Part shown: one piece after another, positions 31,266 to 40,562 of the stretch
Position numbering within the stretch: position 1 is the first letter of the stretch
Layout: each line of letters opens with the position of its first letter
DNA from: a virus
IMG/VR virus record: IMGVR_UViG_3300035674_000005
Span: 1-51,885 of that record
DNA: 51,885 bases
Direction: 5' to 3' (one strand)
Translations under genes and position numbers: made by a program
The notes under the pieces: generated by a model
What the model was told of the DNA's origin: nothing
Database searches by the model: none
The model's input: only the letters and a program-made list of their open reading frames with translations

Positions 31266-32189
31266 ATGTTAACTCTCGCTCAAGCTGCTGTTTTCAACAG
31301 CGGGACTGTACATGAGGCTGCCCTCATCGAGCAATACCCCCGCACCTCTCAGATCCTGCGTGTCCTTCCCTTTGATACGATTGCTGGCAACTCGTTTACT
31401 TATCGCGTAGAAGACACCCTCCCTGGTGTTCAGTTCCGTGGAGTGAACGAAGGTTACAGCGAAAGCACTGGTCACTTCGCTACGTTCACCGAGTCCCTTA
31501 AGATATCTGGTGGCGACCTCGATGTCGATCTGTTCATCATTGATACCCAAGGCGCTCAACAACGTCGCGTACAAGAGCTGATGAAAGTCAAGTCTCTGGC
31601 GCTCTATTGGACAAAGATGTTCTTCAAAGGTGATGCGATTGCGTCACAGCAACGGCAATTCGACGGGCTACAGAACCGGATCGTCGGTCAACAGCTCTTC
31701 ACCGCCGGCGCTAACGGTGCTGCCCTAAGCATCAACCTACTAGAAGAAGCGATTGACTCGGTTGACGAGCCTTCTGCTATCTTCATGCCTAAGGCGCTGA
31801 TTCGTCGGATGAACCACTTCTTGCGTACTAACAACAACGTTGTTATGACCAAGGATCAGTACGGCAATCCGCTGACCAACTATCGCGACATCCCCTTGTT
31901 GCCCATTGACAAAGACGAGACTAACACAGACATCCTCGGCTTCAATGAAACAGTTGGCTCCTCCAGTCTCACTGCTTCCATCTACATCGTCTCTTTTGGT
32001 GCGGATAAGCTGTATGGTATCCAGGGTAATGCTGCTGGTGCTAATGGCATCTCAGTTCGCGACATTGGTGAGCTACAGACCAAGCCGGCAATGAGAACTC
32101 GTGTTGAGTGGTACTCCGCTTATGCCATCAAGTCCTCCCGTGCTGTTGCTCGTATCCGTGGCGTGCTCGATGCTGCTGTTGTTGCTTAA
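31266..32189 (+). CDS. Major capsid protein (HK97 fold)
   Basis: Length 307 aa. Features consistent with HK97-type capsids are the N-arm, GNSFTYRVEDTLPGVQFRGV (E-loop region), the long helix QQRRVQELMKVKSLALYW, a P-domain with NGAALSINLLEEAIDSV and PKALIRRMNHFL, and the final strand TKPAMRTRVEWYSAYAI. Position after scaffold agrees. Confidence 0.92.
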   Translation: MLTLAQAAVFNSGTVHEAALIEQYPRTSQILRVLPFDTIAGNSFTYRVEDTLPGVQFRGVNEGYSESTGHFATFTESLKISGGDLDVDLFIIDTQGAQQRRVQELMKVKSLALYWTKMFFKGDAIASQQRQFDGLQNRIVGQQLFTAGANGAALSINLLEEAIDSVDEPSAIFMPKALIRRMNHFLRTNNNVVMTKDQYGNPLTNYRDIPLLPIDKDETNTDILGFNETVGSSSLTASIYIVSFGADKLYGIQGNAAGANGISVRDIGELQTKPAMRTRVEWYSAYAIKSSRAVARIRGVLDAAVVA

Positions 32190-32191
32190 TT

Positions 32192-32518
32192 ATGAAACCA
32201 TCTGCTAGCAAGTGTACTTACAGAGCTTTAACGGTTCCTGTTCAGAAGAATTACAAGCTTCTAGAACGCAATCCGCTCAGAACCTACGTCAAGATTTTGT
32301 CTTCTGAACCAAATCTCAGATTCAGTTTTGAGCCCATTAACATCTCTGATCCCAATCCGCCGATCTTTGACCCGTCTATTTTTGACCCTAATCCATATAC
32401 CGCTGGTAATGCAGGGGTGGTGATCACACTGGGAGCTAAGCTGTTATATGATGGCGAGCTTTACTTACATGCTCTGTTTAATGCGGTTGACCTGAGAATT
32501 ATTGAGTGTAGTCTCTAA
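32192..32518 (+). CDS. Protein of unknown function after capsid (108 aa)
   Basis: ATG 32192 lies two bases after the capsid stop. Contains a proline-rich repeat (DPNPPIFDPSIFDPNP, about 60-75) and beta-rich flanks. Possibly a capsid-binding or decoration protein. No domain recognised. Confidence 0.7.
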   Translation: MKPSASKCTYRALTVPVQKNYKLLERNPLRTYVKILSSEPNLRFSFEPINISDPNPPIFDPSIFDPNPYTAGNAGVVITLGAKLLYDGELYLHALFNAVDLRIIECSL

Positions 32519-32529
32519 GGAGCTTTTCC

Positions 32530-32952
32530 ATGCCTAATAACTATGACCTCTACAAGAGGATAACCCCGATACTCGACGTAGCAACCGAGCTGCGGACAAT
32601 CGGAACAGCGGCGGCAACCATCACCGGAGTTAATGCGGGTGTTTCTGCTCCTGAAGTGACAAAGGGCTTTAACAACACTGTTATTATCAACTCTCTCGGC
32701 TATACGGGTTATGCTGCTGGAACTGTTTTCTGGAGTGTCAGCGTCCAAGCCAGTGCCGACAACTCTAACTTCTTTGACGTAACACCGACTATTATTTTGA
32801 CTGGTACAGCTCAGACCCGCGTCCTGGGCATCCACTCTGCTTCCGTTGCTGAAATTGTTCCTGGTGCAACTCACTATCGTATACGCCACATCTTAACAGG
32901 TGCTGCGGGCCCACTAACTTACGGTGCCTTTATTACCAAAGGAGTTCAATAA
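32530..32952 (+). CDS. Putative head decoration or minor head protein (140 aa)
   Basis: Beta-sandwich-like: ATITGVNAGVSAP, GTVFWSVSVQASADNSNFF, AEIVPGATHYRIRHIL. Resembles small discoidin-like domains seen in phage structural proteins. Shares a base with the next gene's ATG. Confidence 0.65.
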   Translation: MPNNYDLYKRITPILDVATELRTIGTAAATITGVNAGVSAPEVTKGFNNTVIINSLGYTGYAAGTVFWSVSVQASADNSNFFDVTPTIILTGTAQTRVLGIHSASVAEIVPGATHYRIRHILTGAAGPLTYGAFITKGVQ

Positions 32953-33467
32953 TGGCTGACTATACAGTAGTTAAGAAGAACAGATACTATAAGACCGTCT
33001 TGATTACAGACGCTCAAGGCTATCTGGACAACGGTTTCGAGGAAGTAAAAGACTACGTTCTCGTACGTACATCGAGCACCGACCTGCTATCTCGTGATGG
33101 GTTCGCTTACATGGCGGTTCCAGTTGGGATTGATCAGACCGTCGTTCGCATCGAGACTATGTACCCTGCCGATATGGGTAAGCCAGCGGACGAGATCAAA
33201 GTCCCCGAAGACATCATCATCATTGGGATCAATGAGCCTGTGCCCGCTGAGATCGATGGGACACCCGAGCAGCCAGCTAACAACGATGCTTTAAAAGTAG
33301 AGATCGTTGAGCCCAAGCAAGTCGAGCTACCCAAAGAGCCCCAGCCTGAAACCCCCGGCGCTGCTGTAGTCGGACAGGATAGCGTCCTAGAAAGCACAAC
33401 TTTTGGCGGTGCCGATGCTATACCTGCTAGCGACAAACCCGCCAAAGCCTCTAAGTCAAAAGCCTAG
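32952..33467 (+). CDS. Head-module protein with disordered C-terminus (171 aa)
   Basis: Folded N-terminal part (about 1-95) and a Pro/Glu/Lys-rich tail (ELPKEPQPETPGAAVV) ending SKSKA. Such tails are common in virion proteins that thread through capsid pores. No family recognised. Confidence 0.65.
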   Translation: MADYTVVKKNRYYKTVLITDAQGYLDNGFEEVKDYVLVRTSSTDLLSRDGFAYMAVPVGIDQTVVRIETMYPADMGKPADEIKVPEDIIIIGINEPVPAEIDGTPEQPANNDALKVEIVEPKQVELPKEPQPETPGAAVVGQDSVLESTTFGGADAIPASDKPAKASKSKA

Positions 33468-33472
33468 ATACT

Positions 33473-33805
33473 ATGCCCTGGACAACTACCGATAAGTACC
33501 GCATCAGAAAGGCACTAGAACTGGCTCCCACGGACTCGGTTCTAGTGGACACCCAGACAACGCTGATCACGGACGAGACTGAGATTGCCGACATCCAGAG
33601 AATGCTCACGGACATCGACGAGATCGAGGTTTCGCTTAAGACCTCAGCCGCTTCTGATGCGATTGAGGAGCTAGTCGGGGATGTTAAGTTTCGTGAAGGG
33701 GGTCAGACATCTGCCCTCCTGAGACGAAAGGGCTATCTGATCCGGCAGATTAAGGCTGGATTAGGATTCGTGAGCTACAACTACGCACCGATGTATAGGG
33801 TGTAA
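33473..33805 (+). CDS. Putative head-tail connector (110 aa)
   Basis: Mostly helical (RIRKALELAPTDSVLVDTQ, then AEIADIQ-type helices) and in the connector position. Function inferred from synteny only. Confidence 0.6.
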   Translation: MPWTTTDKYRIRKALELAPTDSVLVDTQTTLITDETEIADIQRMLTDIDEIEVSLKTSAASDAIEELVGDVKFREGGQTSALLRRKGYLIRQIKAGLGFVSYNYAPMYRV

Positions 33806-33807
33806 TC

Positions 33808-34233
33808 ATGGCTCTAAGGATAAAGGACTTAGGACTGGTGCAAGCGATGAGGGGTGTGGCGGAGAGCGTCTACTCCTCTAAGCTCTATCTTATAGACCGG
33901 ATTGATGTTATAGAAAGCGACTTTACCGCAGAGGACGCACAATATGAGCTCATCCAGACTCTTCCTGCTTTTGGCGTTAGACAATTGTCGGCTGAAGAGG
34001 CAAGGCGCGAGTTTGGTGCTATTGATGCCGCCTTTATACGAGTGACCGTCGCTACCCCAAGATTTGATATCCCTACTGGTCAATATGCAGTGATAGACTA
34101 CAGCAACAGCACGGCGATATATACCGGACAAGTCGAGCGCGTACAACCTAAGCTGTCCTCCCTCGTCTATGTCTACATCAACACCGCTGTTGCAGTTGAG
34201 TTCGATCCACTCGATGTTGGCATCATCTTATAA
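33808..34233 (+). CDS. Putative head completion / neck protein (141 aa)
   Basis: Begins MALRIKDLGLVQAMRGV. Beta-rich C-terminal half (RVTVATPRFDIPTGQYAVI). Lies between two connector-type genes. Assigned only by position. Confidence 0.6.
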   Translation: MALRIKDLGLVQAMRGVAESVYSSKLYLIDRIDVIESDFTAEDAQYELIQTLPAFGVRQLSAEEARREFGAIDAAFIRVTVATPRFDIPTGQYAVIDYSNSTAIYTGQVERVQPKLSSLVYVYINTAVAVEFDPLDVGIIL

Positions 34234-34243
34234 GTGAGGCATT

Positions 34244-34585
34244 ATGGCAGATATTCAAGTGACCCCCGTTACCGTGTCGCGTGCAGGGGCAACGATCACA
34301 GGACAGGCGATGATAGCAGCGGACAGCTACTATGTCCTCAATGATGGAACGACCTGCATCTTTATGACCAATGCGATCGCGTCCCCAGCTACGGTGACTA
34401 TATACGTAACCGGCGATCTGGATGGACTGACTCCGGTCAATAGGACGGTTACGGTTCCCGCCTCGACCAACCTGATGATTGGAGCGTTTCAACCCGAGCT
34501 GTACAACCAAAAGACCGGGACACAAGCTGGGCGCGTTAGGATTGGGACTACAGCAGCCTTGACTATGTACGCGAGCAAAGCGTGA
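34244..34585 (+). CDS. Small beta-rich virion-module protein (113 aa)
   Basis: Thr/Ala-rich strands throughout (GATITGQAMIAADSYYV, TVTIYVTGDLDGLTP). Contains the octamer GCGATCGC at about 34374. Might decorate the head. No domain recognised. Confidence 0.6.
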   Translation: MADIQVTPVTVSRAGATITGQAMIAADSYYVLNDGTTCIFMTNAIASPATVTIYVTGDLDGLTPVNRTVTVPASTNLMIGAFQPELYNQKTGTQAGRVRIGTTAALTMYASKA

Positions 34586-34920
34586 TGTTTAAGTGGCTAC
34601 CTGGTGGCAAGGATAGACTAGAGGGCTTGTTGATCGGGCACTTTAACGAGGCTATTGAGGCTGCTGTTGAGGAGACGCGACCACACATACACGTCATATC
34701 GGGTAGGCTACAGAAGTCGTTGCGCCAGATCCCAGGTAAGCGCGATGGACGGGATTATGTTTCTGGGATGGTGGCGGGTGGTGTGCGATTACGCGGGGTC
34801 TATACGGAGCAGTTAAAAGAGCGCGATGTAGACTATGGTGGTATAGAGGAGATAAGACACCCACAGATGAGGGCGCACTTTATCCCTGCTTTGCGACGAC
34901 GAATCATGAGGAGGTCTTAG
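34585..34920 (+). CDS. HK97 gp10-like tail completion protein (111 aa)
   Basis: Starts MFKWLPGGKDRL overlapping the previous TGA. Helix HFNEAIEAAVEETRPHIHV, then SGRLQKSLRQI, as in gp10-type neck proteins (typically SG.L..SI). The C-terminal HPQMRAHFIPALRRRI also fits. Good synteny before the tail terminator. Confidence 0.75.
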   Translation: MFKWLPGGKDRLEGLLIGHFNEAIEAAVEETRPHIHVISGRLQKSLRQIPGKRDGRDYVSGMVAGGVRLRGVYTEQLKERDVDYGGIEEIRHPQMRAHFIPALRRRIMRRS

Positions 34921-35351
34921 TGGCAAAGAGTCCCGACATAGGCTTGTTAGAGGAGACGCTGTTTGCCTACCTCAAGCGCCAGACCGTGATCGCCGCCATC
35001 GCAGCCATCTCAGCTCAGCATCCCGCGAGCAAGACGGAACTGGGTGGCAAGGGTCGGGTTGTCTTTGGGTTCCTCAACGACCTGGCAGAAGGGACGATGG
35101 TTAGTCGGGCTATTGCGATGCCTAGCTTTCAGTTCGCCTGCTACGACACCACCTATGCTAATGCTCGTCGTCTACAGCAGCTAGTCCGTGATCGCCTTGA
35201 GGACTACAGCCCAACTGACCTGAACATGACAGGGCAGCGAGTAACAGATAGCTACCGGGAAAACTCGGTCGGCAGCATCTTCGACAATCAAACGGGTCTA
35301 TTTGTCGCCGTTGTAGAGTTCAGATTCAACTTATCTAACTACGAGGTCTAA
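34920..35351 (+). CDS. Tail terminator protein (gpU/DUF3168-like)
   Basis: Length 143 aa, GTG start overlapping the previous TAG. Pattern FQFACYDTTYANARRLQQLV followed by TGLFVAVVEFRFNL matches tail terminator proteins, where a residue pattern of the form S.D...A..L precedes the C-terminal beta strand. It precedes the tail tube gene directly. Confidence 0.75.
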   Translation: MAKSPDIGLLEETLFAYLKRQTVIAAIAAISAQHPASKTELGGKGRVVFGFLNDLAEGTMVSRAIAMPSFQFACYDTTYANARRLQQLVRDRLEDYSPTDLNMTGQRVTDSYRENSVGSIFDNQTGLFVAVVEFRFNLSNYEV

Positions 35352-35352
35352 A

Positions 35353-35880
35353 ATGCCTACATATTTCGCAGGTACAGCACAGATTACATTCCCTAACTTG
35401 AACGGCGGTACAGTCTTTAACCGTGAAGATCAGTTTGGTGATGTCTTGATCGCGCCCACCCCCGGTCGCTTTGCCTTACAAGCCAATAGCAGCGAGTTTC
35501 CAGTCAGCTATATTCAAACGGGTGTCGATATTACCCTTGAGTTCTCGATCGTTGACATCAGCCGCAAATTCGACCTGCTTGCCGTTGCTTATGGTGGTGC
35601 TAAGGTCACAGGATCCGGCAAGACCAAGTACATCTTTACCGATCGAGCGGGCGAGGCTGTCACTGGGCACGTTGTCCTAATTAAGCCATATGTCGGAAAT
35701 GCTGTGTCATCATCAGCCAATGATTGGGTAACTTTCCATAATGCGGTGGTAGCTGAGACTCCAGATACAAACCTGGCTTATGGCATGTCAACACAACAGG
35801 TCATCAGGTTCCGTATGCGTGCCCTAGCCGATGTTGCGACAGGTAACAAGGTGACTGTAGGTGACACGACTGCGGTCTAA
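35353..35880 (+). CDS. Major tail tube protein (175 aa)
   Basis: Beta-rich, with a TDITLEFS-like core (QTGVDITLEFSIVDISRKF) and a long central loop. Position between tail terminator and tail chaperones identifies it. Confidence 0.78.
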   Translation: MPTYFAGTAQITFPNLNGGTVFNREDQFGDVLIAPTPGRFALQANSSEFPVSYIQTGVDITLEFSIVDISRKFDLLAVAYGGAKVTGSGKTKYIFTDRAGEAVTGHVVLIKPYVGNAVSSSANDWVTFHNAVVAETPDTNLAYGMSTQQVIRFRMRALADVATGNKVTVGDTTAV

Positions 35881-35926
35881 TGAGCGTTGATATCCGCGTA
35901 TAATTTGGAGAGATACAGGAAAATCT

Positions 35927-36412
35927 ATGGCAACTATTAATCTAAACAAGCTAATCGCCGATCGAAAGCCCGTTGTAGAACTAGAGCTGGACGAGAAAAT
36001 CTATCCCATCTATGAGTACGAGCAACTGTCGGTGGGTGTGACAGCCCGTGTGACAGAGGTCAATGCCAATATCGAGTCCATAGCGGATGAGGTAAATCGG
36101 GCAATCGAGATCATCCAGCCCCAGATCAATGAGCTAGAGGTCACGCGTGCAGGTCTAGCAGAAGATCATCCAGAGAGAGCTGCGGTTGATGCTAAAATCT
36201 CCCGGCTCTATAGCGCTCGTATCGCACAGGAATCGCGACTGCTGCGTCCAACTCGCGAGCTAATTGAGGCTTTGGGCGACCTACCATCTGGCTCTTTAGA
36301 TGCTTTTCCTCCTCTCGTGCTTAATAAGGTGTTCGAGGAGATTAAAGATAAGGTGTTTGCTAAGCTAGCAAAAAAGACGGAGCCCGAGAGCCCGGAGACG
36401 GTAGCGAGTTAA
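35927..36412 (+). CDS. Tail assembly chaperone, short form (lambda G analogue)
   Basis: Length 161 aa, mostly helical and acidic. It contains the slippery heptamer A-AAA-AAG (36370-36376) in frame at codons 148-150, eleven codons before the stop. A fraction of ribosomes should shift to the -1 frame and make a 272-residue G-T fusion. The chaperone coats the tape measure during tail assembly. A TATAAT box lies in the 46-base leader at 35899-35904, without a matching -35. Confidence 0.88.
   Translation: MATINLNKLIADRKPVVELELDEKIYPIYEYEQLSVGVTARVTEVNANIESIADEVNRAIEIIQPQINELEVTRAGLAEDHPERAAVDAKISRLYSARIAQESRLLRPTRELIEALGDLPSGSLDAFPPLVLNKVFEEIKDKVFAKLAKKTEPESPETVAS
36370..36376 (+). promoter_or_regulatory. 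Programmed -1 frameshift site A_AAA_AAG
   Basis: In the zero frame the codons are GCA AAA AAG, so the heptamer has the exact X_XXY_YYZ register. The -1 frame is open from here to the stop at 36744. A GC-rich stretch follows and could form a stimulatory fold. Confidence 0.92.
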
Positions 36413-36744
36413 GCCCGCCTGATGTTGGTGCTAGAGCCGCGTGGTTAAAGAGGGAGTCAGAGCAGTACATCCAAGCGATTGCCGACTGTCTTCCTCTATT
36501 TGCGCGCCATGGTTACAAGCGTCGAGAGGCTATCAATATGCCTTATTGGGAGTTCTGGGATTTCGTACGGGCAGCTAAGCGTGAAGAGTTCTGCTCCTTT
36601 CTTCGTCAGCTAAATGTCAACAACATTCCCAACATGGACGATATAACTAAGAAAAGATTTATGGACGACAATCTTGGGATCGAGAAGCCAGAGACTGAGG
36701 AAGCTTGGACGGCGGGGCTACGGGGGTTCTTACAAGCACTATAG
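36376..36744 (+). CDS. Tail assembly chaperone T extension (via -1 frameshift)
   Basis: The open -1 frame after the slippery site encodes 122 residues joined to the first 150 of the short form. An internal ATG at 36538 exists but has no convincing ribosome site, so expression by frameshifting is preferred. PYWEFWDFVRAAKREEF is a typical T-like helix. Confidence 0.85.
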   Translation, partial: DGAREPGDGSELSPPDVGARAAWLKRESEQYIQAIADCLPLFARHGYKRREAINMPYWEFWDFVRAAKREEFCSFLRQLNVNNIPNMDDITKKRFMDDNLGIEKPETEEAWTAGLRGFLQAL

Positions 36745-36753
36745 GAGAGTTTT

Positions 36754-39483
36754 GTGGACATAGCATCGGTCAGTATTGTCGCTCGTCTCGACTTCTCCCA
36801 GCTAGACCGGGACTATCGAGATCTAGAGAGTCGTGCGAGGGTCGTCAACAAGCGCATATCTGACCAGTTCCGTAGGGGCTCGGGTATCACTGGGGCGATT
36901 AGTTCCACGTTTAGACAAGTAGAGGGCACCGCTAAGCATCATAGTGGTACAGCGGGGCGTATCTCAGCAAACGCGTTTAGTGATGCCTATGCCAAGAGTC
37001 TGCGTCAACAACACGGACGGCTAAACGACGTATCGAGGGGCATCTTTCAAGGCATTGGACAGGGTATTACAGGCGCGCTCATCGGTGCTGCTGCTGCGGG
37101 TGGTGCTGCGATTGGCGATCTCGGCAGCAAGATCTTAAAGGCTGGAACGGATGCTGAGAGTGCTAAGGTGCGCTTTGAAACTTTCCTCGGTAGCACTCAA
37201 GCAGCCGACAAAGCCCTACGAGATCTGACCACATTTGCCGCCCAGACACCCTTCGAGTTGCCCGAGGTACGTGAAGCAGCGTCGCAGCTCCTCGCATTTG
37301 GTGTCACAGCAGACGAGCTTAAAGGCACTCTAACACGAGTCGGTGATGTAGCAGCAGGCATCAAGATTCCCTTCAATGAACTGGCTGACATCTACGGCAA
37401 GATCAAGGTGCAAAACCGCCTCTACATGGAGGATGTGAACCAGCTTCAAGGGCGAGGCATCCCAGTCATCCAAGAGCTAGCCAAGAACTACGGCAAGTCC
37501 ACCGAAGAAATCAAAGAGATGATATCGGCGGGCAAAATAGGCTTCAAAGACCTCGATGCAGCTTTCGTGTCGCTAACGGGTGCGGGCGGGAAGTTCGAGG
37601 GCATGATGGCTAAGCTGTCTCAAACGACAGGGGGACGACTGAGTACGATGGCAGACAAGGTTACTGCCGCCTTCACAGCCATATTTGAAACTCTGTCCCC
37701 GGTCATCAACGAGAGTATTGACCTGATGTCCGCTTTCCTCGGTGGCATGAACATCGACCTAAAAGCCGGTCAAGGTCTAGCTCAAGGACTAGCAAATTGG
37801 TTCAAGGAAAATCAAGACGAGGCTAAGGCACTCGGTGGCGCGGTGTCGGGTGTGGTCAATGCTGCCCTTAAGACGACCGAAACCCTAACCCAGAACATTA
37901 AAGGCTGGTTAGACAGATACCCCGGAGCCCTGTCCTTAATTAAGGATGCTGTCTGGCTCATCTCTAAGGGCTATCAGGTCTGGCAAATCGCTGTCACATA
38001 TACAGTCTCAGAACTAGGTAAGCTGCTCAACGCCTTGGGTCTTATATTAGAGAAGAGCAACGAGGTCTGGGAAAGCTTTAAGAAGTGGGTTGGGTTGTCG
38101 TGGCAGAACATCGGTGGCTTCAATGGTCTGGGCAATAGCAACGACAACAACTTGGGTGGGATGAGTAGCAGTAGCGCGATCTTCCCTGTCTCCGGTGCCA
38201 ATGGACGGACAGCGGTAGTCGGTGGCGGGGGTCTGCTCGGTGCTCCTCGTCACTATGGTCGTCATGACGGGCAAGACTACGGCTTCTCTAAAGGGACTCA
38301 GGTTGTAGCCCCGATCACAGGAAAGATCAAGAGCGTCTTCACAGACAAAGGCGAGGCAAAGGTCGTACTAGAGGGCAAGGTAGGCAACGATCACCTGCTG
38401 ATCGACCTAGTGCATCTCGAGTCCTGGAACGTCAAAGCTGGTCAAGCTGTACGACAAGGACAGCAGATCGGGACGGTTGGTGGAGACAGTGGCTCTTGGG
38501 GTAGCAGCGGCACCCACTTGCACTTGGGCGTGCGTAGGAACGGCAGAGTAGAGGATCCTAAGACTTTCTTCGGTGGTGGTCAGGGCGGTACAGCCTCACC
38601 CATATCACAGTTTGCACCGGGGGCATTACGCGGCGGTCTAGGCAACGAGTTCGATATCAATGAGACGCAACTCGGTCTAGGCAGCGACTACCTCGGTGAG
38701 CAGAATCTAGCCAAGATCATCGAAGGCAATAGGACTAAGGTTAAGTTCGCTGATGCACAACAGCAGAAGCAGCGCGAGGTGTTTCAAGCTTGGGTAGATC
38801 AGCACCGACAACAGGCTGCGGTCACCGCCCAATTTGAGCAGGCGTTTAAGCAGCGTGAGGACGATCGGCTTGAGACTGCGAGAAAGATCATAGAGGTGAA
38901 CGAGCAGATACGCCAATCGCACTTGGGTCTTGATGAGGTGCAGCAGGAGGTTTTTGATAAGGGACACGAGCTACAGACTCAAGTCATCGATACGATAGGG
39001 GCATCGCTAAGAGAGAATATCGGCGCTGTGATCGACGGTACCAAGTCGCTCGGTCGTGCTGCCTTAGATCTGCTCGGTTCGATTGCGAAGTCCTTAGCTA
39101 ACCTGGCTCTGAACAGCATCTTTGGGTCGGCTCAAGGTGGAACGGGGATTCTCGGCGGCATCTTTAAAGGGTTGTTTGGGGGTGCGACTCAGATACTCTC
39201 TCCACAAAGTAGACTGGTCGGCATGTTAAAAGGCATACCTAGCTACGATATCGGTACGCGTCGGGTGCCTCAAGATCAGATCGCACTACTCCATAAGAAC
39301 GAGGCGGTAATACCTGCCGAGATGAACCCCTACATGGGTAAGGGTGCGATGGGTAACACGGTCAACATCACGATCAACAACACAGGCAGCGATCCAGACC
39401 CTCGCAAGACGGCGGAGCTAGTTCGGCGATCGGTGGAAGCTGAACTAATTAGGCAAAAGCGACCGGGCGGCTTTATATACTAG
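36754..39483 (+). CDS. Tape measure protein with M23/LytM peptidase domain (909 aa)
   Basis: Sets tail length. The N-terminal part has the phage tape-measure signature (AKVRFETFLGSTQAADKALR, TPFELPEVREAASQLLAFGV, NQLQGRGIPVIQEL). A LytM-type zinc peptidase sits at about 480-600: HYGRHDGQDYG (H and D ligands) and GTHLHLGVRR (HxH). It can cut peptide cross-links when the tail penetrates the wall. The C-terminal end has long helices and the usual IPSYDIGTRRVPQDQIALLH block. GTG start after AGGAGAG. Confidence 0.94.
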   Translation: MDIASVSIVARLDFSQLDRDYRDLESRARVVNKRISDQFRRGSGITGAISSTFRQVEGTAKHHSGTAGRISANAFSDAYAKSLRQQHGRLNDVSRGIFQGIGQGITGALIGAAAAGGAAIGDLGSKILKAGTDAESAKVRFETFLGSTQAADKALRDLTTFAAQTPFELPEVREAASQLLAFGVTADELKGTLTRVGDVAAGIKIPFNELADIYGKIKVQNRLYMEDVNQLQGRGIPVIQELAKNYGKSTEEIKEMISAGKIGFKDLDAAFVSLTGAGGKFEGMMAKLSQTTGGRLSTMADKVTAAFTAIFETLSPVINESIDLMSAFLGGMNIDLKAGQGLAQGLANWFKENQDEAKALGGAVSGVVNAALKTTETLTQNIKGWLDRYPGALSLIKDAVWLISKGYQVWQIAVTYTVSELGKLLNALGLILEKSNEVWESFKKWVGLSWQNIGGFNGLGNSNDNNLGGMSSSSAIFPVSGANGRTAVVGGGGLLGAPRHYGRHDGQDYGFSKGTQVVAPITGKIKSVFTDKGEAKVVLEGKVGNDHLLIDLVHLESWNVKAGQAVRQGQQIGTVGGDSGSWGSSGTHLHLGVRRNGRVEDPKTFFGGGQGGTASPISQFAPGALRGGLGNEFDINETQLGLGSDYLGEQNLAKIIEGNRTKVKFADAQQQKQREVFQAWVDQHRQQAAVTAQFEQAFKQREDDRLETARKIIEVNEQIRQSHLGLDEVQQEVFDKGHELQTQVIDTIGASLRENIGAVIDGTKSLGRAALDLLGSIAKSLANLALNSIFGSAQGGTGILGGIFKGLFGGATQILSPQSRLVGMLKGIPSYDIGTRRVPQDQIALLHKNEAVIPAEMNPYMGKGAMGNTVNITINNTGSDPDPRKTAELVRRSVEAELIRQKRPGGFIY

Positions 39484-39504
39484 AGGGAGTGTCCCAGGTA
39501 GATT

Positions 39505-39843
39505 ATGCCGTCTATAACCAAGACCATCCAGGGTAGCGGTTCCGTCAGTGTCTCTAAGAGAGTGGCTGTTGCTCAGATGGGCGATGGCTATGTTCAGACC
39601 GCAGAGGACGGAATCAATAGCCTACAAGAAGAGTGGTCGGTCGTCTTCACCCCAATGAAGCTGACTGACGCTCAGGCTTTTAACACCTTGCTCAAGTCCT
39701 ATATTCGTACGACTGTCATCGATTGGCAAGCTCCAATGGAGAGCTCGCTGACCAAGTGGAAAATCACTGCCTATTCTGTGCGTGAGATAGCGGGCAAGGT
39801 CTATGAGTTCAACGTCACTTTTGTCCGCCATTACGGAGTCTAG
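39505..39843 (+). CDS. Minor tail protein (lambda M-like)
   Basis: Length 112 aa with the family pattern KRVAVAQMGDGYVQTAEDGI near the N-terminus and the closing beta strands VYEFNVTFVRHYGV. First gene of the lambda M-L-K-I-J tail-tip series. Confidence 0.88.
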   Translation: MPSITKTIQGSGSVSVSKRVAVAQMGDGYVQTAEDGINSLQEEWSVVFTPMKLTDAQAFNTLLKSYIRTTVIDWQAPMESSLTKWKITAYSVREIAGKVYEFNVTFVRHYGV

Positions 39844-39869
39844 AACCACTCTATATAGGAGTCACTTTT

Positions 39870-40562
39870 GTGCCCCAACCAGTAGCCGATCTGATGAAGC
39901 TCGATATCGAGAGTCTCATCAGTCTCTTTATTCTCGACTTGTCCCCCATCATCACACCCGCTGTAGAGTACGCCTTTTGCAGCGACCAATATGCCAGTGG
40001 TAGCGCTGTGATATTCCAGGGTAGGACATATCAGCCGCTACCCATCATGATCGACAACTTTAACTATGACATCAGAGGAAACAGTTATAATCCGCCGTCG
40101 CCCACAATTACAATGGGCAATGTACTCAGAACGATTTCGACGCTATGCCACGCTTACAGTGATCTCCGGGGGGCTAAGCTCTGGCACAAGCAGACCTTCG
40201 TTAAGTATCTTGATGGTATGCCCGGAGCCAACAGCACCCTAGAGTTCAACCCCCAGATATACTATGTCCAGCGTAAGGTCAGCGAGGACAAGATAGCAGT
40301 GGTGTTCGAGCTGGCGACCGCGTTCACTGCTGGGATGCACCAGACCCTACCCGCTCGTAAGATCATCAAGGATCGTTGTGTCTGGCTATACCGGGATGAG
40401 AACTGTGGCTATACAGGCGGTGCAGTAGCCGATGTTAACGACAATCCGACGAGCAACCTGGCTCTCGATTATTGCTCTCGGACGCTAAAAGGGTGCAGCT
40501 ACAGATATCCAAACGAGAAGCCCTTTGGAGGCTTTCCAAAGGCAGATACAATAAGACTATGA
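39870..40562 (+). CDS. Minor tail protein (lambda L-like, probable Fe-S protein)
   Basis: Length 230 aa, GTG start after AGGAG. The C-terminal region has the four cysteines expected of lambda L, which binds a 4Fe-4S cluster: DRCVWLYRDENCGYTG, then LDYCSRTLKGC, followed by PFGGFP. The stop overlaps the K-like ATG as ATGA. Confidence 0.9.
   Translation: MPQPVADLMKLDIESLISLFILDLSPIITPAVEYAFCSDQYASGSAVIFQGRTYQPLPIMIDNFNYDIRGNSYNPPSPTITMGNVLRTISTLCHAYSDLRGAKLWHKQTFVKYLDGMPGANSTLEFNPQIYYVQRKVSEDKIAVVFELATAFTAGMHQTLPARKIIKDRCVWLYRDENCGYTGGAVADVNDNPTSNLALDYCSRTLKGCSYRYPNEKPFGGFPKADTIRL

Noticed and set aside
22048-34381. Three GCGATCGC octamers as proof of a cyanobacterial host
   Set aside because: Three copies in 52 kb are only slightly above chance. 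They support but do not establish the host.
35899-35904. Promoter before the tail chaperone gene (TATAAT)
   Set aside because: The -10 box is perfect but no -35 lies at a suitable distance, and the gene belongs to a continuous tail operon.
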